Positions 10,797 to 18,697 of a stretch of 64,000 nt of DNA are shown piece after piece; position 1 is the stretch's first letter, and every line of letters starts with the position of its first letter. Location of the stretch: positions 1 to 64,000 of the forward strand of contig CAVUAU010000014.1 of NCBI GenBank assembly GCA_963739625.1, read 5' to 3'. The DNA is from Salinimicrobium sp963739625 (GTDB lineage: Bacteria; Bacteroidota; Bacteroidia; Flavobacteriales; Flavobacteriaceae). A model generated the notes under the pieces. It searched no databases. It saw only the letters and a list, made by a program, of their open reading frames with translations, and had not been told where the DNA came from. The translations under genes and the position numbers were made by a program.

Positions 10797-11183
10797 TTAT
10801 TTCTTATCCTCCGGCCTGGTCTTCTCAGAAGGATCCTTATATTTTTTTGCTTTGTCTCCCTTGTAGACCGTTTCTGTTTGTGAAGCTATGTTGTCATTGG
10901 AGTTAGCAGAATCTTTAGGGCGTTTATCCTTTTCTGACTGGTCTGCCTCACTTCTGGTCTCGTTGAACTGCTGCTCATCCATTTCGGGCACGTCAAGATC
11001 GGCTCCCGCATAATCTACAGGTTCCTCCCGGTCTTTAAAATAGTCTCCCTTTTGTTCATCATAGCTCTGGTTGTTGAGGGTCTCTTTGTCTTCGGGAGTG
11101 ATATCCGGATTAAAAGGTAAATCCTTAGGCTGCTTTTCCCTTTCCTCCCTGTTCTTTTTAGGCATTTCTTCTTTCCTGGTCAT
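10797..11183 (-). CDS. Hypothetical highly charged protein
   Basis: A 128-residue protein with almost no hydrophobic core: about half its residues are Lys, Arg, Asp, Glu, Gln or Asn, with scattered Pro. There is no signal peptide or membrane segment. It is predicted to be disordered. Proteins of this composition in Bacteroidota are sometimes stress or desiccation proteins, but no family is recognised. The gene is single, starts 158 bases from a divergent secreted-protein gene and ends at a strong terminator. An alternate start is the Met at residue 7. Confidence 0.6.
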   Translation of the reverse strand: MTRKEEMPKKNREEREKQPKDLPFNPDITPEDKETLNNQSYDEQKGDYFKDREEPVDYAGADLDVPEMDEQQFNETRSEADQSEKDKRPKDSANSNDNIASQTETVYKGDKAKKYKDPSEKTRPEDKK

Positions 11184-11279
11184 AATTATATCTTTTTATT
11201 TAATGTACAGATAAACCGGGCCCTTATCAATACTAACCGGGTTAATTTCCCGTTAAAAATGAAGCAATTATAGAATTCT

Positions 11280-11287
11280 TATCTTTG
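11280..11287 (+). promoter_or_regulatory. Predicted -7 promoter element
   Basis: TATCTTTG matches the Bacteroidota -7 consensus TAnnTTTG exactly and lies 54 bases before the ATG at 11342. No clear TTTG -33 element is seen at the usual distance. Confidence 0.5.
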
Positions 11288-11341
11288 TAACACATTTGGG
11301 TTAGATTTTTGATCAACGCATAGTACTGAAAGATTGCAGAT

Positions 11342-11980
11342 ATGAAACACACTTTCTTTTTTATTTGTTTGCTTGCTTTTTCTCTAAGTGGCTATGCACA
11401 GGTAGATAATTCTACAACCACGCGAGCCCCGGGAGAATTGCTGGGCTCTAAGTCTTCTTCTTTACTGAAGCGGCAGGGCAACCATAGCCTAAGCAACAGG
11501 AATTCGCCCTACGGAAACATCACCGAACCCGGCAAGGAAGAAAAAAAGCCCCTGAATCTTACTACAGATAATGGCCTGATGGAGTACAAACTTGAAAATT
11601 TTACTCCAAAAGCCCTGAAAGAGAAAGAATCCAACTCTGCATCAAGTGGCGACCAGTACTTAGGTGATTTTACAACTGGTGGTGATTTTGTAGAATTGTA
11701 CTGCAGAGACCATGAGTATGTTGACGGCGACAAAGTGAAAATATCTGTCAATGGGGTAGTGGTGAGCCCTATGGTGGCTCTGGGAGCCAATTTAACTCCA
11801 ATATTTGTCAGGCTGAATTCGGGGTTAAACGAAATTCAGTTTGAGGCGCTTAACCAGGGCACATCGGGACCCAATACAGCCGAGCTCCGGGTGGTTAATG
11901 CCGAAGGACAAGAAGTACTAAAACAGCAATGGAACCTCACTACGGGTGCAAGGGCAAAACTTGTGGTAGTGAAGCAGTAG
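11342..11980 (+). CDS. Secreted protein of unknown function
   Basis: A 212-residue protein with a signal peptide (residues 1-19, cleaved near Gly-Tyr-Ala). The first half of the mature protein is polar and probably flexible. The second half (residues about 103-212) is beta-rich and ends in Lys-Leu-Val-Val-Val-Lys-Gln. Its middle has a Cys-Arg-Asp-His-Glu-Tyr segment followed by a Val-Asp-Gly-Asp turn, suggestive of an extracellular beta-sandwich. I do not recognise a family. It should be exported to the periplasm or surface. It converges directly on the next gene, with one base between the stops. Confidence 0.7.
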   Translation: MKHTFFFICLLAFSLSGYAQVDNSTTTRAPGELLGSKSSSLLKRQGNHSLSNRNSPYGNITEPGKEEKKPLNLTTDNGLMEYKLENFTPKALKEKESNSASSGDQYLGDFTTGGDFVELYCRDHEYVDGDKVKISVNGVVVSPMVALGANLTPIFVRLNSGLNEIQFEALNQGTSGPNTAELRVVNAEGQEVLKQQWNLTTGARAKLVVVKQ

Positions 11981-11981
11981 T

Positions 11982-12455
11982 TTACCACCTTAGATCCTCC
12001 ATATCTTTCACATCTGAAAGTACTTTTTCAATCTCCTGCGATTGTTTTTGCAGCTCCTCTTCTATGTGAGTTGCAAACCTGTGATCTTTTAGCTTTTTCT
12101 GATACTCTTTTAAGGCCTTTTTTTCCCCGTCCCTGCATTCTTCAAGAAGCACCTCATCGCGGTGTTTCCCTATAGAACTTTTGAAGTTTGTCCAGGCGTG
12201 GCCCAATCCCAAATGATCCTGTGGATTCCCGGGATGTTCGTTGAGTTCATGAAGCAGTTTATCTATAGTCGTAGCATAATGGTTATGTCGCAGGCTGCCT
12301 TTTTTGCAGAAATCTTTCAACACCTCTTCATCTGCATGTTCCATGGCGTACAAAAAATCTTTTTCAGCCTGGTAGTTCTTTTGCAGGAGCTCCTGAAGCG
12401 CTTCTACCATGTGCTTATGGCTGCTTTCTCTTACCGATTCTCTTGTAGTTTTCAT
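11982..12455 (-). CDS. DUF2383/PA2169-like four-helix-bundle protein
   Basis: A 157-residue, His- and Glu-rich, all-helical protein resembling the DUF2383 (PA2169) ferritin-like bundle group: Leu-Leu-Gln-Lys-Asn near residue 20, Phe-Cys-Lys-Lys-Gly-Ser-Leu-Arg-His, then Leu-Gly-His-Ala-Trp-Thr-Asn-Phe-Lys and an Asp-Gly-Glu-Lys-Lys-Ala-Leu helix. The ATG at 12455 is chosen because GGAGGG, a rare clear Shine-Dalgarno site, lies just upstream; a 40-residue longer reading has a poor N-terminus. Such genes often sit with general-stress genes, and here the neighbour is a universal stress protein. Metal binding is not established. Confidence 0.75.
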   Translation of the reverse strand: MKTTRESVRESSHKHMVEALQELLQKNYQAEKDFLYAMEHADEEVLKDFCKKGSLRHNHYATTIDKLLHELNEHPGNPQDHLGLGHAWTNFKSSIGKHRDEVLLEECRDGEKKALKEYQKKLKDHRFATHIEEELQKQSQEIEKVLSDVKDMEDLRW

Positions 12456-12618
12456 GACCCTCCAATTTTGGTTCTTCCTTAAATTTAACTCAAAGTTCCG
12501 GCATTGGAAATGACAATTGTCATTATACAAATTCTGTACAGCGGTTATAAATTGGTCTCGCGGCAACAAAATCAAGGAGGCATATTTTTTTGTAACTTAG
12601 ACTTAAACCATCCAAAAA

Positions 12619-13077
12619 ATGAAAAAAGTACTCATTGCCCTGGATTATCATCCGGTTTCAGAAAAAGTGGCTGAAACAGGTTATGAACTGGCTAAAAACA
12701 TGAATGCCGAAGTTTGTTTGCTACACGTTCTTGACGACGTGGCTTTTTACAGCGCAGAATATCCCACTTTTCTTGGTTACGAAGGCTACCCCGGAATCGG
12801 CCCCGACTTTAACGTGGCACAGGAAATGCATAACATTGCGCGGGACTTTTTAAGTAAGGCAGCCGGGCATCTCGATGATGAAAAGGTACAAACTCATTTA
12901 GCGGAAGGTGATACGGCTAAAACCCTGCTGGCTTATGCCGAAGAGTGGAAAGCCGATCTCATTGTGATGGGTACACACAGCCATTCTGCTCTTGAAAAAT
13001 TATTCATGGGAACTGTGGCTCAAAAAATACTCGAAAAGACCAAAATTCCGGTGTATATGGTGCCGGTAAAAAAATAA
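12619..13077 (+). CDS. Universal stress protein, single domain
   Basis: A 152-residue UspA-family protein. The start Val-Leu-Ile-Ala-Leu-Asp is the first strand, and residues 118-132 carry the ATP-binding pattern Gly-Thr-His-Ser-His followed by Gly-Thr, of the Gly-x2-Gly-x9-Gly-Ser/Thr type. Usp proteins are cytoplasmic and raise tolerance to starvation, redox stress or DNA damage by poorly known means. It has an extra loop near residues 43-62 rich in Tyr, Gly and Pro. It is transcribed away from the DUF2383-like gene. Confidence 0.9.
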   Translation: MKKVLIALDYHPVSEKVAETGYELAKNMNAEVCLLHVLDDVAFYSAEYPTFLGYEGYPGIGPDFNVAQEMHNIARDFLSKAAGHLDDEKVQTHLAEGDTAKTLLAYAEEWKADLIVMGTHSHSALEKLFMGTVAQKILEKTKIPVYMVPVKK

Positions 13078-13133
13078 ATTCATGATTATTTTTTAATTTT
13101 TGAAAGGATTCTTATAAAGGCAAAAAGAAATAC

Positions 13134-13141
13134 TAACTTTG
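13134..13141 (+). promoter_or_regulatory. Predicted -7 element of the cold-shock gene
   Basis: TAACTTTG matches TAnnTTTG exactly. It lies 102 bases before the ATG at 13244, giving a long AT-rich leader, as is common for cold-shock mRNAs. Confidence 0.5.
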
Positions 13142-13243
13142 TGCAACTGCGATATGATTTTTTTCAGCAAAAACTTCCTCCATTTTTTGCAAATTCAAAT
13201 TTTATTCAGTTTTTAGAAATATTAAAAGAACAGCTTAAAACAA

Positions 13244-13687
13244 ATGGCCAAATCCCAACAATCGTATAACAAATCAGAAAAAGAAAAGAAACGCCTCAAA
13301 AAGAAAGAAGAGAAGCGTAAGAAGAAAGAAGAGAGAAAAGCAACCGGCGGTAGCACCGCGGAATTTGCTTATGTAGACCAATACGGAAATCTTACCGATA
13401 CTCCGCCCGATCCTTCTAACAAGATCGAGGTTGATCCTGAAGAAATTGAAATTGGAATTCCAAAGAAGGAAAAATCAGAAGAAGAAACTGACTTCAGCAA
13501 AGAAGGAAAAGTTTCATTTTTTGACGATTCCAGAGGATTTGGTTTTATAATCGACAGTCAGACCCAGGAAAAATATTTTGTCCACGTGTCTGGTCTTATT
13601 GATGAAATTGCAGAAAACGACAAAGTCACTTTTGAACTTGAACGCGGCCAAAAAGGTATGAACGCGGTCAGGGTCAAGAAGATCTAA
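13244..13687 (+). CDS. Cold-shock domain protein with basic N-terminal tail
   Basis: A 147-residue protein. Residues 1-30 are almost all Lys, Glu, Arg, Ser and Gln. Residues about 85-147 are a cold-shock domain with both RNP motifs: Phe-Phe-Asp-Asp-Ser-Arg-Gly-Phe-Gly-Phe-Ile (RNP1) and Tyr-Phe-Val-His-Val-Ser (RNP2). It should bind single-stranded RNA or DNA and act as an RNA chaperone. Typical CspA is about 70 residues, so this is the long flavobacterial type in which the tail adds non-specific nucleic-acid affinity. It is monocistronic with a long leader and a strong terminator. Confidence 0.9.
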   Translation: MAKSQQSYNKSEKEKKRLKKKEEKRKKKEERKATGGSTAEFAYVDQYGNLTDTPPDPSNKIEVDPEEIEIGIPKKEKSEEETDFSKEGKVSFFDDSRGFGFIIDSQTQEKYFVHVSGLIDEIAENDKVTFELERGQKGMNAVRVKKI

Positions 13688-13693
13688 AAAATG

Positions 13694-13727
13694 AAAAAGG
13701 CGGTAGAAAATTCTACCGCCTTTTTTT
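13694..13727. terminator. Bidirectional terminator
   Basis: Stem GGCGGTAGAA / TTCTACCGCC (13699-13708 and 13711-13720), preceded by five A and followed by seven T. It serves the cold-shock gene and the convergent M61 peptidase gene. Confidence 0.9.
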
Positions 13728-13745
13728 ATGTTCTTATTTCCCTGG

Positions 13746-15620
13746 TTAGGATTTAAGCCATGCATGTCTAATCTCTATCTGGTCACTGCTCGCACCGGGC
13801 ATTTCTACCAGTTTCATTCCCTTTGCGGTAGGTTGGATGATCTTTGACTCCAGCACTTTTTCCTCCCCATTTCTCGCAATAGTCATTTTTATGTCGTCAC
13901 CAACCTTCCAGCTTTGAGAGGCAATGATGAGATCATAGATATTGCGGGCATTGTAGGCGGTGCCATTGATGGTCTTGATCATGTCATTTGGTTGCAAGCC
14001 TACTTCTTTCATAAAAGAGTTTAATTCAAGATCACTGCGCACAATAAGGTTTCCAGATGCATCAAGAGTAACATAAGGAGAAGATTGATCTTTCAGGAAA
14101 TAATCTACTTCTATTTCGCCCTCTGTTAGCTCAAGTCCTGCTTTTGCAAAAAATTCATCATAAGGAATAGGAGTGCTTCCGCTTACATATTTATCAAAGA
14201 AACTCTGAATTTCGGGATAGGTAAGCTCCACGATAGCGGGAATAAGTTCTTCATCTTTAAAAGGTTTGTCTTTTCCATACTTCTTAGTAAGGTCTTTCAT
14301 AAGATCCAGAATACCATAGCGGCCGTTGCTTAGCTCCCGCAGGCGAATATCCAGTGCCATACCTATTAAAGCACCTTTTTGATACACATTGTTGTAGCTG
14401 CTGTGATATTCTTCATCAAGAATATTCTTGCTCATGACAGTAAAGGGCATGGTATCATCAAACCTGTTCCTGGAGGTGTTGATCTTGTCGATCATACGGC
14501 CATAAAATTCATCGTTACTTATGAGTCCCTGGTTTACCTGGAATAGATTGGCAAAATACTCTGTCACTCCTTCATACATCCAAAGATGTTCAGACATTTT
14601 GGGGTCATTGAAATCGAAATAATGGATCTCGTTTGAATGAACACCAAGTGGGGTGATGATATGGAAGAACTCATGAGAAACAATGTCGGTCATGCTTTCA
14701 TTCAATGCTTCCTTTTCCATTGTACCCGGCATCACCACAACTGTAGAAGTGTGATGCTCCAGTGCACCAAAATTTCCTGCATCGCCCTGCCCGGGAGTAG
14801 GGGAAAGGTACAGCAGGATCGCATATTTTTTGGTACTGTTGATGTCTCCCAAAAAGTTCTTTTGAGCAGTCACCATTCGTTCCATAGCCGGTTTAAGATC
14901 GGCAGCGGTAAAGCTGTTGTCGGGAGAATATACATCGAGTAGAACTTTCATGCCCTGCACGTCGAAAGACGTAGTATCTGGAGCGGCATACATAATAGGA
15001 TTATCTGTCACCTCAAAATAACGGTCCAGGTTGTATATGTCTTTTTTGGCTGTTGAATTTTCCACAGGCAGGGTTTGGGCAACATCAAGAGCACTTCCCG
15101 CAACCATATTTGCCGGCCTGGTGATCTCCAGCCTGTAAGCCTCTTCTTTCAAGTTTTGGAAGTAGCCTACGAACCCAAACAGGTTCAGGAGAAAATTCCT
15201 GTCTTTAAGAATGTTTGTTCCTGCCATTGAATAAATTCCGCCTTCACCTTTTACGTCAAAGGTATCATTCACCAGGTAGGAGATTCTATCAAGGTTTTTA
15301 GCATTTGGAATTTGCCATGAATTTTCATCCAGCTTAGTCACCGGCATTTCATTGCCTTTGTAGTCGTAGGCTTTAACACCTTCGGCAAAAGCCCCGAAGT
15401 TTGAGGTGGCATAGGTGCCGGGAACGATCTTCGGAATGTAAAAAGTAGTAGTATCGGTCGTAAAAGTACCGGGGTCTAAAGTGACTTTTACTTTGTCATC
15501 AATGACATTGACCAAATCCAGTGTAGTAATTACCGGCTGCTCTTCTGCTGTTTTTACCTGTGTGGTCTTACACCCGTACATGGTGAGCAAAGCGGCCAGA
15601 ACAATAGCGAATTTCTTCAT
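13746..15620 (-). CDS. M61 family metallopeptidase with PDZ domain, lipoprotein
   Basis: A 624-residue exported lipoprotein (lipidated Cys at residue 17). The N-terminal third is the beta domain of M61 glycyl aminopeptidases. The zinc site is at residues 316-320 (His-Glu-Phe-Phe-His), with the downstream Glu in Trp-Met-Tyr-Glu-Gly-Val-Thr-Glu near residue 350. A PDZ domain occupies residues about 520-605. M61 enzymes remove N-terminal residues, often Gly or Ala, from peptides; the lipid anchor places this one in the periplasm or on the outer membrane. The gene is single and ends at a shared terminator. Confidence 0.9.
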   Translation of the reverse strand: MKKFAIVLAALLTMYGCKTTQVKTAEEQPVITTLDLVNVIDDKVKVTLDPGTFTTDTTTFYIPKIVPGTYATSNFGAFAEGVKAYDYKGNEMPVTKLDENSWQIPNAKNLDRISYLVNDTFDVKGEGGIYSMAGTNILKDRNFLLNLFGFVGYFQNLKEEAYRLEITRPANMVAGSALDVAQTLPVENSTAKKDIYNLDRYFEVTDNPIMYAAPDTTSFDVQGMKVLLDVYSPDNSFTAADLKPAMERMVTAQKNFLGDINSTKKYAILLYLSPTPGQGDAGNFGALEHHTSTVVVMPGTMEKEALNESMTDIVSHEFFHIITPLGVHSNEIHYFDFNDPKMSEHLWMYEGVTEYFANLFQVNQGLISNDEFYGRMIDKINTSRNRFDDTMPFTVMSKNILDEEYHSSYNNVYQKGALIGMALDIRLRELSNGRYGILDLMKDLTKKYGKDKPFKDEELIPAIVELTYPEIQSFFDKYVSGSTPIPYDEFFAKAGLELTEGEIEVDYFLKDQSSPYVTLDASGNLIVRSDLELNSFMKEVGLQPNDMIKTINGTAYNARNIYDLIIASQSWKVGDDIKMTIARNGEEKVLESKIIQPTAKGMKLVEMPGASSDQIEIRHAWLKS

Positions 15621-15867
15621 TTCAAATGTTTAAGGTTATCTATTTATAAGACTGTATATATCTTCAAACGTTACAAGGCCATTTTACAATTTTCCCGGTG
15701 AAATCTCTTTTTAGAGCTATTTCCCGTTCAATATCATAATCAAAACCTTAAAATGGTCTTAAGGTTATACTAAATGTGCTATTCTGCATCCCCAATTAGT
15801 AAGTCCTTAACGGACATTGTGCCTACTATCCCTTATTCTTGGCCCACAAACAAAAAAACTGAACAAT
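15621..15867. other. Divergent intergenic region
   Basis: About 250 bases between the M61 gene and the three-repeat lipoprotein gene. A plausible plus-strand -7 element, TATTCTTG (15834-15841, one mismatch to TAnnTTTG), lies 27 bases before the chosen start. Nothing else is recognisable. Confidence 0.35.
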
Positions 15868-17043
15868 ATGATTATGAAAAGATCTTACCTGTTACTGCTG
15901 TTAATGATCACAGCGGTAAGTTTTACTTCTTGTAGTGATGACGATGATGATGAAAATCCTGTGATTCAACCAACGGGAGCCATAATGGTTAACGACCAGT
16001 CTTTTGAAAACAACATGTTAACCATTAGCAGTGTTAGTTTAAGTCAACCGGGTTGGGTGGTTATCCACCGTGATAATGGAGCAGGTGGCCCTGTGGTACC
16101 CGAAATCATCTCTGTCCCAAAATATATTTCAGCTGAAAGCTCAACAGATGTTAGCATAGAACTTAAAGACGGAGAAACCATCCAGGATGGTGAAACTCTT
16201 TGGGTGATGTTGCACACAGATGACGGTGACCAAACTTATGAATTTGATGGCGGTGATGTTGATGCCCCTATTGTAGATGCCAACGGCAATGTAGTCGTGA
16301 AATCTTTTGTAGTAAGCATTGATGACCAACCTATGCTTAACGTTGAAGATCAGGCATTGGTCAACAATACTATTACTGTTGGAGACATTACTCTTGCCGA
16401 AGATGGTTGGGTAGTGGTTCATGCCGATAACGGGGACGGTCCTCAGGTACCGGATATTATTTCCCAGCCTGTTTACCTTCCTGCCGGAAACTATTCAAGC
16501 GTAGAAGTACCGTTTAAAGATGATGCCAACGTTATGGCTAATGACCAGGTTTGGGTAATGCTGCACACCGATACAGATGGTGAAGCTGTCTATGAATTTG
16601 ACGGAGGTGAAATGGACCCACCAATAACTGTGGACGGGGAAATTCTAATGAAAGAGATCACCATTACCGATGTGACTTCAGAAGATATTACTGCTTCCTT
16701 TTCTGTAAGCGATAATCTCTCTGTTACCGATAACAAAATCAATGTTGGAACCATAACAATGGGACAAGACGGTTGGGTTGTTGTCCATGCAGATAATGCC
16801 GGTTCTCCCAAGGTACCCGAAATTATTTCTGAACCTGTTTATCTTGAGGAAGGTGAAAATACTGATGTTACCATTACTTTTGACGATTCTGCCGATGTAA
16901 GCGTGGGAACCACAGTTTGGGTAATGCTGCACAATGACACCGGAATTAAAGGACAATATGAATTCGACGGAGCAAATGGACTTGATATGCCAATTTCAGT
17001 TGATGGTGCTGTCCTGGTAACTCCAGTTGTTATTATTGAATAA
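15868..17043 (+). CDS. Lipoprotein with three tandem beta-domain repeats
   Basis: A 391-residue lipoprotein from the ATG at 15868 (ATG at 15874 is equally possible; an upstream start at 15817 would bury the signal peptide). The lipobox Cys is followed by a run of Ser and Asp, which in Bacteroidota often marks surface-exported lipoproteins. The mature part is three related domains of about 110 residues (about 15985-16280, 16320-16640 and 16690-17010). Each repeats Gly-Trp-Val-Val, Val-Pro-(Glu/Asp)-Ile-Ile-Ser, Val-Trp-Val-Met-Leu-His and Tyr-Glu-Phe-Asp-Gly. The pattern resembles DUF7282-type domains, but I am not certain. The domains are very acidic. Function unknown, possibly adhesion or ligand binding. 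Confidence 0.75.
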   Translation: MIMKRSYLLLLLMITAVSFTSCSDDDDDENPVIQPTGAIMVNDQSFENNMLTISSVSLSQPGWVVIHRDNGAGGPVVPEIISVPKYISAESSTDVSIELKDGETIQDGETLWVMLHTDDGDQTYEFDGGDVDAPIVDANGNVVVKSFVVSIDDQPMLNVEDQALVNNTITVGDITLAEDGWVVVHADNGDGPQVPDIISQPVYLPAGNYSSVEVPFKDDANVMANDQVWVMLHTDTDGEAVYEFDGGEMDPPITVDGEILMKEITITDVTSEDITASFSVSDNLSVTDNKINVGTITMGQDGWVVVHADNAGSPKVPEIISEPVYLEEGENTDVTITFDDSADVSVGTTVWVMLHNDTGIKGQYEFDGANGLDMPISVDGAVLVTPVVIIE

Positions 17044-17064
17044 TAACCGTTTTATAAATATGAT

Positions 17065-17096
17065 GAAAAGCCGGCTTTTGAGCCGGCTTTTTTTAT
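17065..17096. terminator. Bidirectional terminator
   Basis: Stem AAAAGCCGGCT / AGCCGGCTTTT with a four-base loop (about 17066-17090) and a following T tract, between convergent genes. Confidence 0.9.
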
Positions 17097-17902
17097 TGCG
17101 GAAGGGACAGCAGGGGAATTGACAAACCCGAAGCCATCATCCTTGTTTTACTTTTGTGCACCAGAGATTCCCAAAAACCGTATTCCTGGGGGATCATTAC
17201 CAGCAATTTAGCATCAATCTCTTTGATCTCATTTTCAATAGCCTTGATCACATTGTCGGCGTCTTTGCTTTTATAGATGTAATCCACATCTTCAAATTCA
17301 GGAATCGCATTGTCTGCCAAAGCATTTCGGGTTTGGCGATGGGGATCTTCCACATGAAAGATTTCTATCCTGGCATTGAGTTGTTGTGCCAGCTCCTTCA
17401 CTTTCTGTTTCACGTCTGTATGTACTTTCCCAATATCTTCACAGGCAAAAAGCAGGTTGTTCACCTCTTGAAAAGTTGCTTTTACAGGTACGGCAAGTAC
17501 AGGGTACTTGAGTTGAAGAATGACCGAAGTGGTCGTATTCCCAAAGATATCCTGCTCAATAGATTTTGAAGCCATTCCCATGACCACCATATCGGCTTTA
17601 TATTCCTCAAAAAGCCGTTCCAGTTCGTCTTCCAGGACCATGAATAGCCCCGACTGGGAAATTACCTCTACATGGTATTTATCGGCGAGATTTTCTGCAC
17701 GTTCTTTCAATAGCAGTCGGTTATTTTCTTCCAGTTTAGAAATAGATTCCGCAGGAAGGATAGAGTTGGCCGTGTGAAAAGGCAGGCTATAGGAATTAAA
17801 GATCACAATTCTGGATCTGCTAAGTTTTGCCAGGGCACCGGCATATTCCAGGGCGTTTTCGGCTTCTTCAGAAAAATCTGTGGCCGCAATAATGGTTTTC
17901 AT
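17093..17902 (-). CDS. Universal stress protein, tandem domains
   Basis: A 269-residue protein made of two Usp domains. The first starts Met-Lys-Thr-Ile-Ile-Ala-Ala-Thr-Asp-Phe-Ser and contains a Val-Met-Gly-Met-Ala strand, followed by Asn-Thr-Thr-Ser-Val-Ile in the nucleotide-loop region. The second domain (residues about 145-269) lacks a good glycine loop and is probably structural. The ATG at 17902 is chosen over an eight-residue upstream extension because the Usp fold begins there. Tandem Usp proteins are common in Bacteroidota. It lies within a group of stress genes but is transcribed alone. Confidence 0.85.
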   Translation of the reverse strand: MKTIIAATDFSEEAENALEYAGALAKLSRSRIVIFNSYSLPFHTANSILPAESISKLEENNRLLLKERAENLADKYHVEVISQSGLFMVLEDELERLFEEYKADMVVMGMASKSIEQDIFGNTTTSVILQLKYPVLAVPVKATFQEVNNLLFACEDIGKVHTDVKQKVKELAQQLNARIEIFHVEDPHRQTRNALADNAIPEFEDVDYIYKSKDADNVIKAIENEIKEIDAKLLVMIPQEYGFWESLVHKSKTRMMASGLSIPLLSLPQ

Positions 17903-18034
17903 GGTTCTAAATTTTAAGTGGAGCAATGCCCTATAAATTTAATCAAATTGAAGCTGAATCGCTTTACCTGCTTCGGAAAAAATAAGACCTGCTTTAGCCG
18001 GGGTTCTGATTAATTTGCTTACTTTTTCCCTGAA

Positions 18035-18496
18035 ATGAGAACAGGAATAATTGAGCTTCAGCTGAAGGAGATGCAGGAATACCTGCCTGTAATGGACAGT
18101 AAAGACTTAAATGTTTCTGCGGTTACCGTAGGTTGGCATATTTCGCACAGCTTAAAGGTACTTCGCAATGTGATCCAACTGCTGAAAGATTCAAATCCCG
18201 AAAACTACAAGAGGCAATTCAGTTTTCTTCGGCATTACATCTTCCTCTTCAGGCGTATTCCCCGCGGTAAAGCAAAGGCACCTTCAGCAGTACTTCCCGA
18301 CAAAGACCTGCAAGCTTCAGTACTGGAAAAAGAGATAGAAAGTGTCAGGGTACAGCTTCCGCAGCTACAAGACCTTCCAAAAAAGGCATTTTACAGGCAT
18401 CATATGTTTGGCGATCTTGACCGTGACCAAACGGTAAAGTTCCTGGGAATTCATACAGAACACCACCTCAAGATCATCCGCGACATCTTAAAGTAA
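18035..18496 (+). CDS. DinB-like (DUF1569) protein
   Basis: A 153-residue helical protein of the DinB/YfiT superfamily, close to DUF1569. The metal-ligand histidines expected in the fold are present in Val-Gly-Trp-His-Ile-Ser-His near the N-terminus and in His-Thr-Glu-His-His-Leu-Lys near the C-terminus. Members are small metal-binding four-helix bundles, some of them thiol (bacillithiol or mycothiol) S-transferases. The presence of bshA in this window makes a bacillithiol link possible but unproved. It has no operon partner on either side. Confidence 0.75.
   Translation: MRTGIIELQLKEMQEYLPVMDSKDLNVSAVTVGWHISHSLKVLRNVIQLLKDSNPENYKRQFSFLRHYIFLFRRIPRGKAKAPSAVLPDKDLQASVLEKEIESVRVQLPQLQDLPKKAFYRHHMFGDLDRDQTVKFLGIHTEHHLKIIRDILK
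18377..18395. repeat. Degenerate copy of the 19-bp palindrome
   Basis: CCAAAAAAG-G-CATTTTACA inside the DinB-like gene; it shares the core AAAAAAG-G-CATTTT with other copies. Confidence 0.4.
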
Positions 18497-18697
18497 GTGC
18501 GATTAAACATGACTTTTCTCATGTTTTCAAATATTGCCTCGTCATTTTATAGTTTCTAATTCTGAAAAATGATAAATTTAAGAAGCATATTTCCGTTGGA
18601 ATAAAACCAAAAAGAATGAGGCTTCACATCAACATTCACTTTCCTCGAGAGACTTGCACTTCCTATTTCACTCTTGTTCCAGTAAAACCAATAGATC

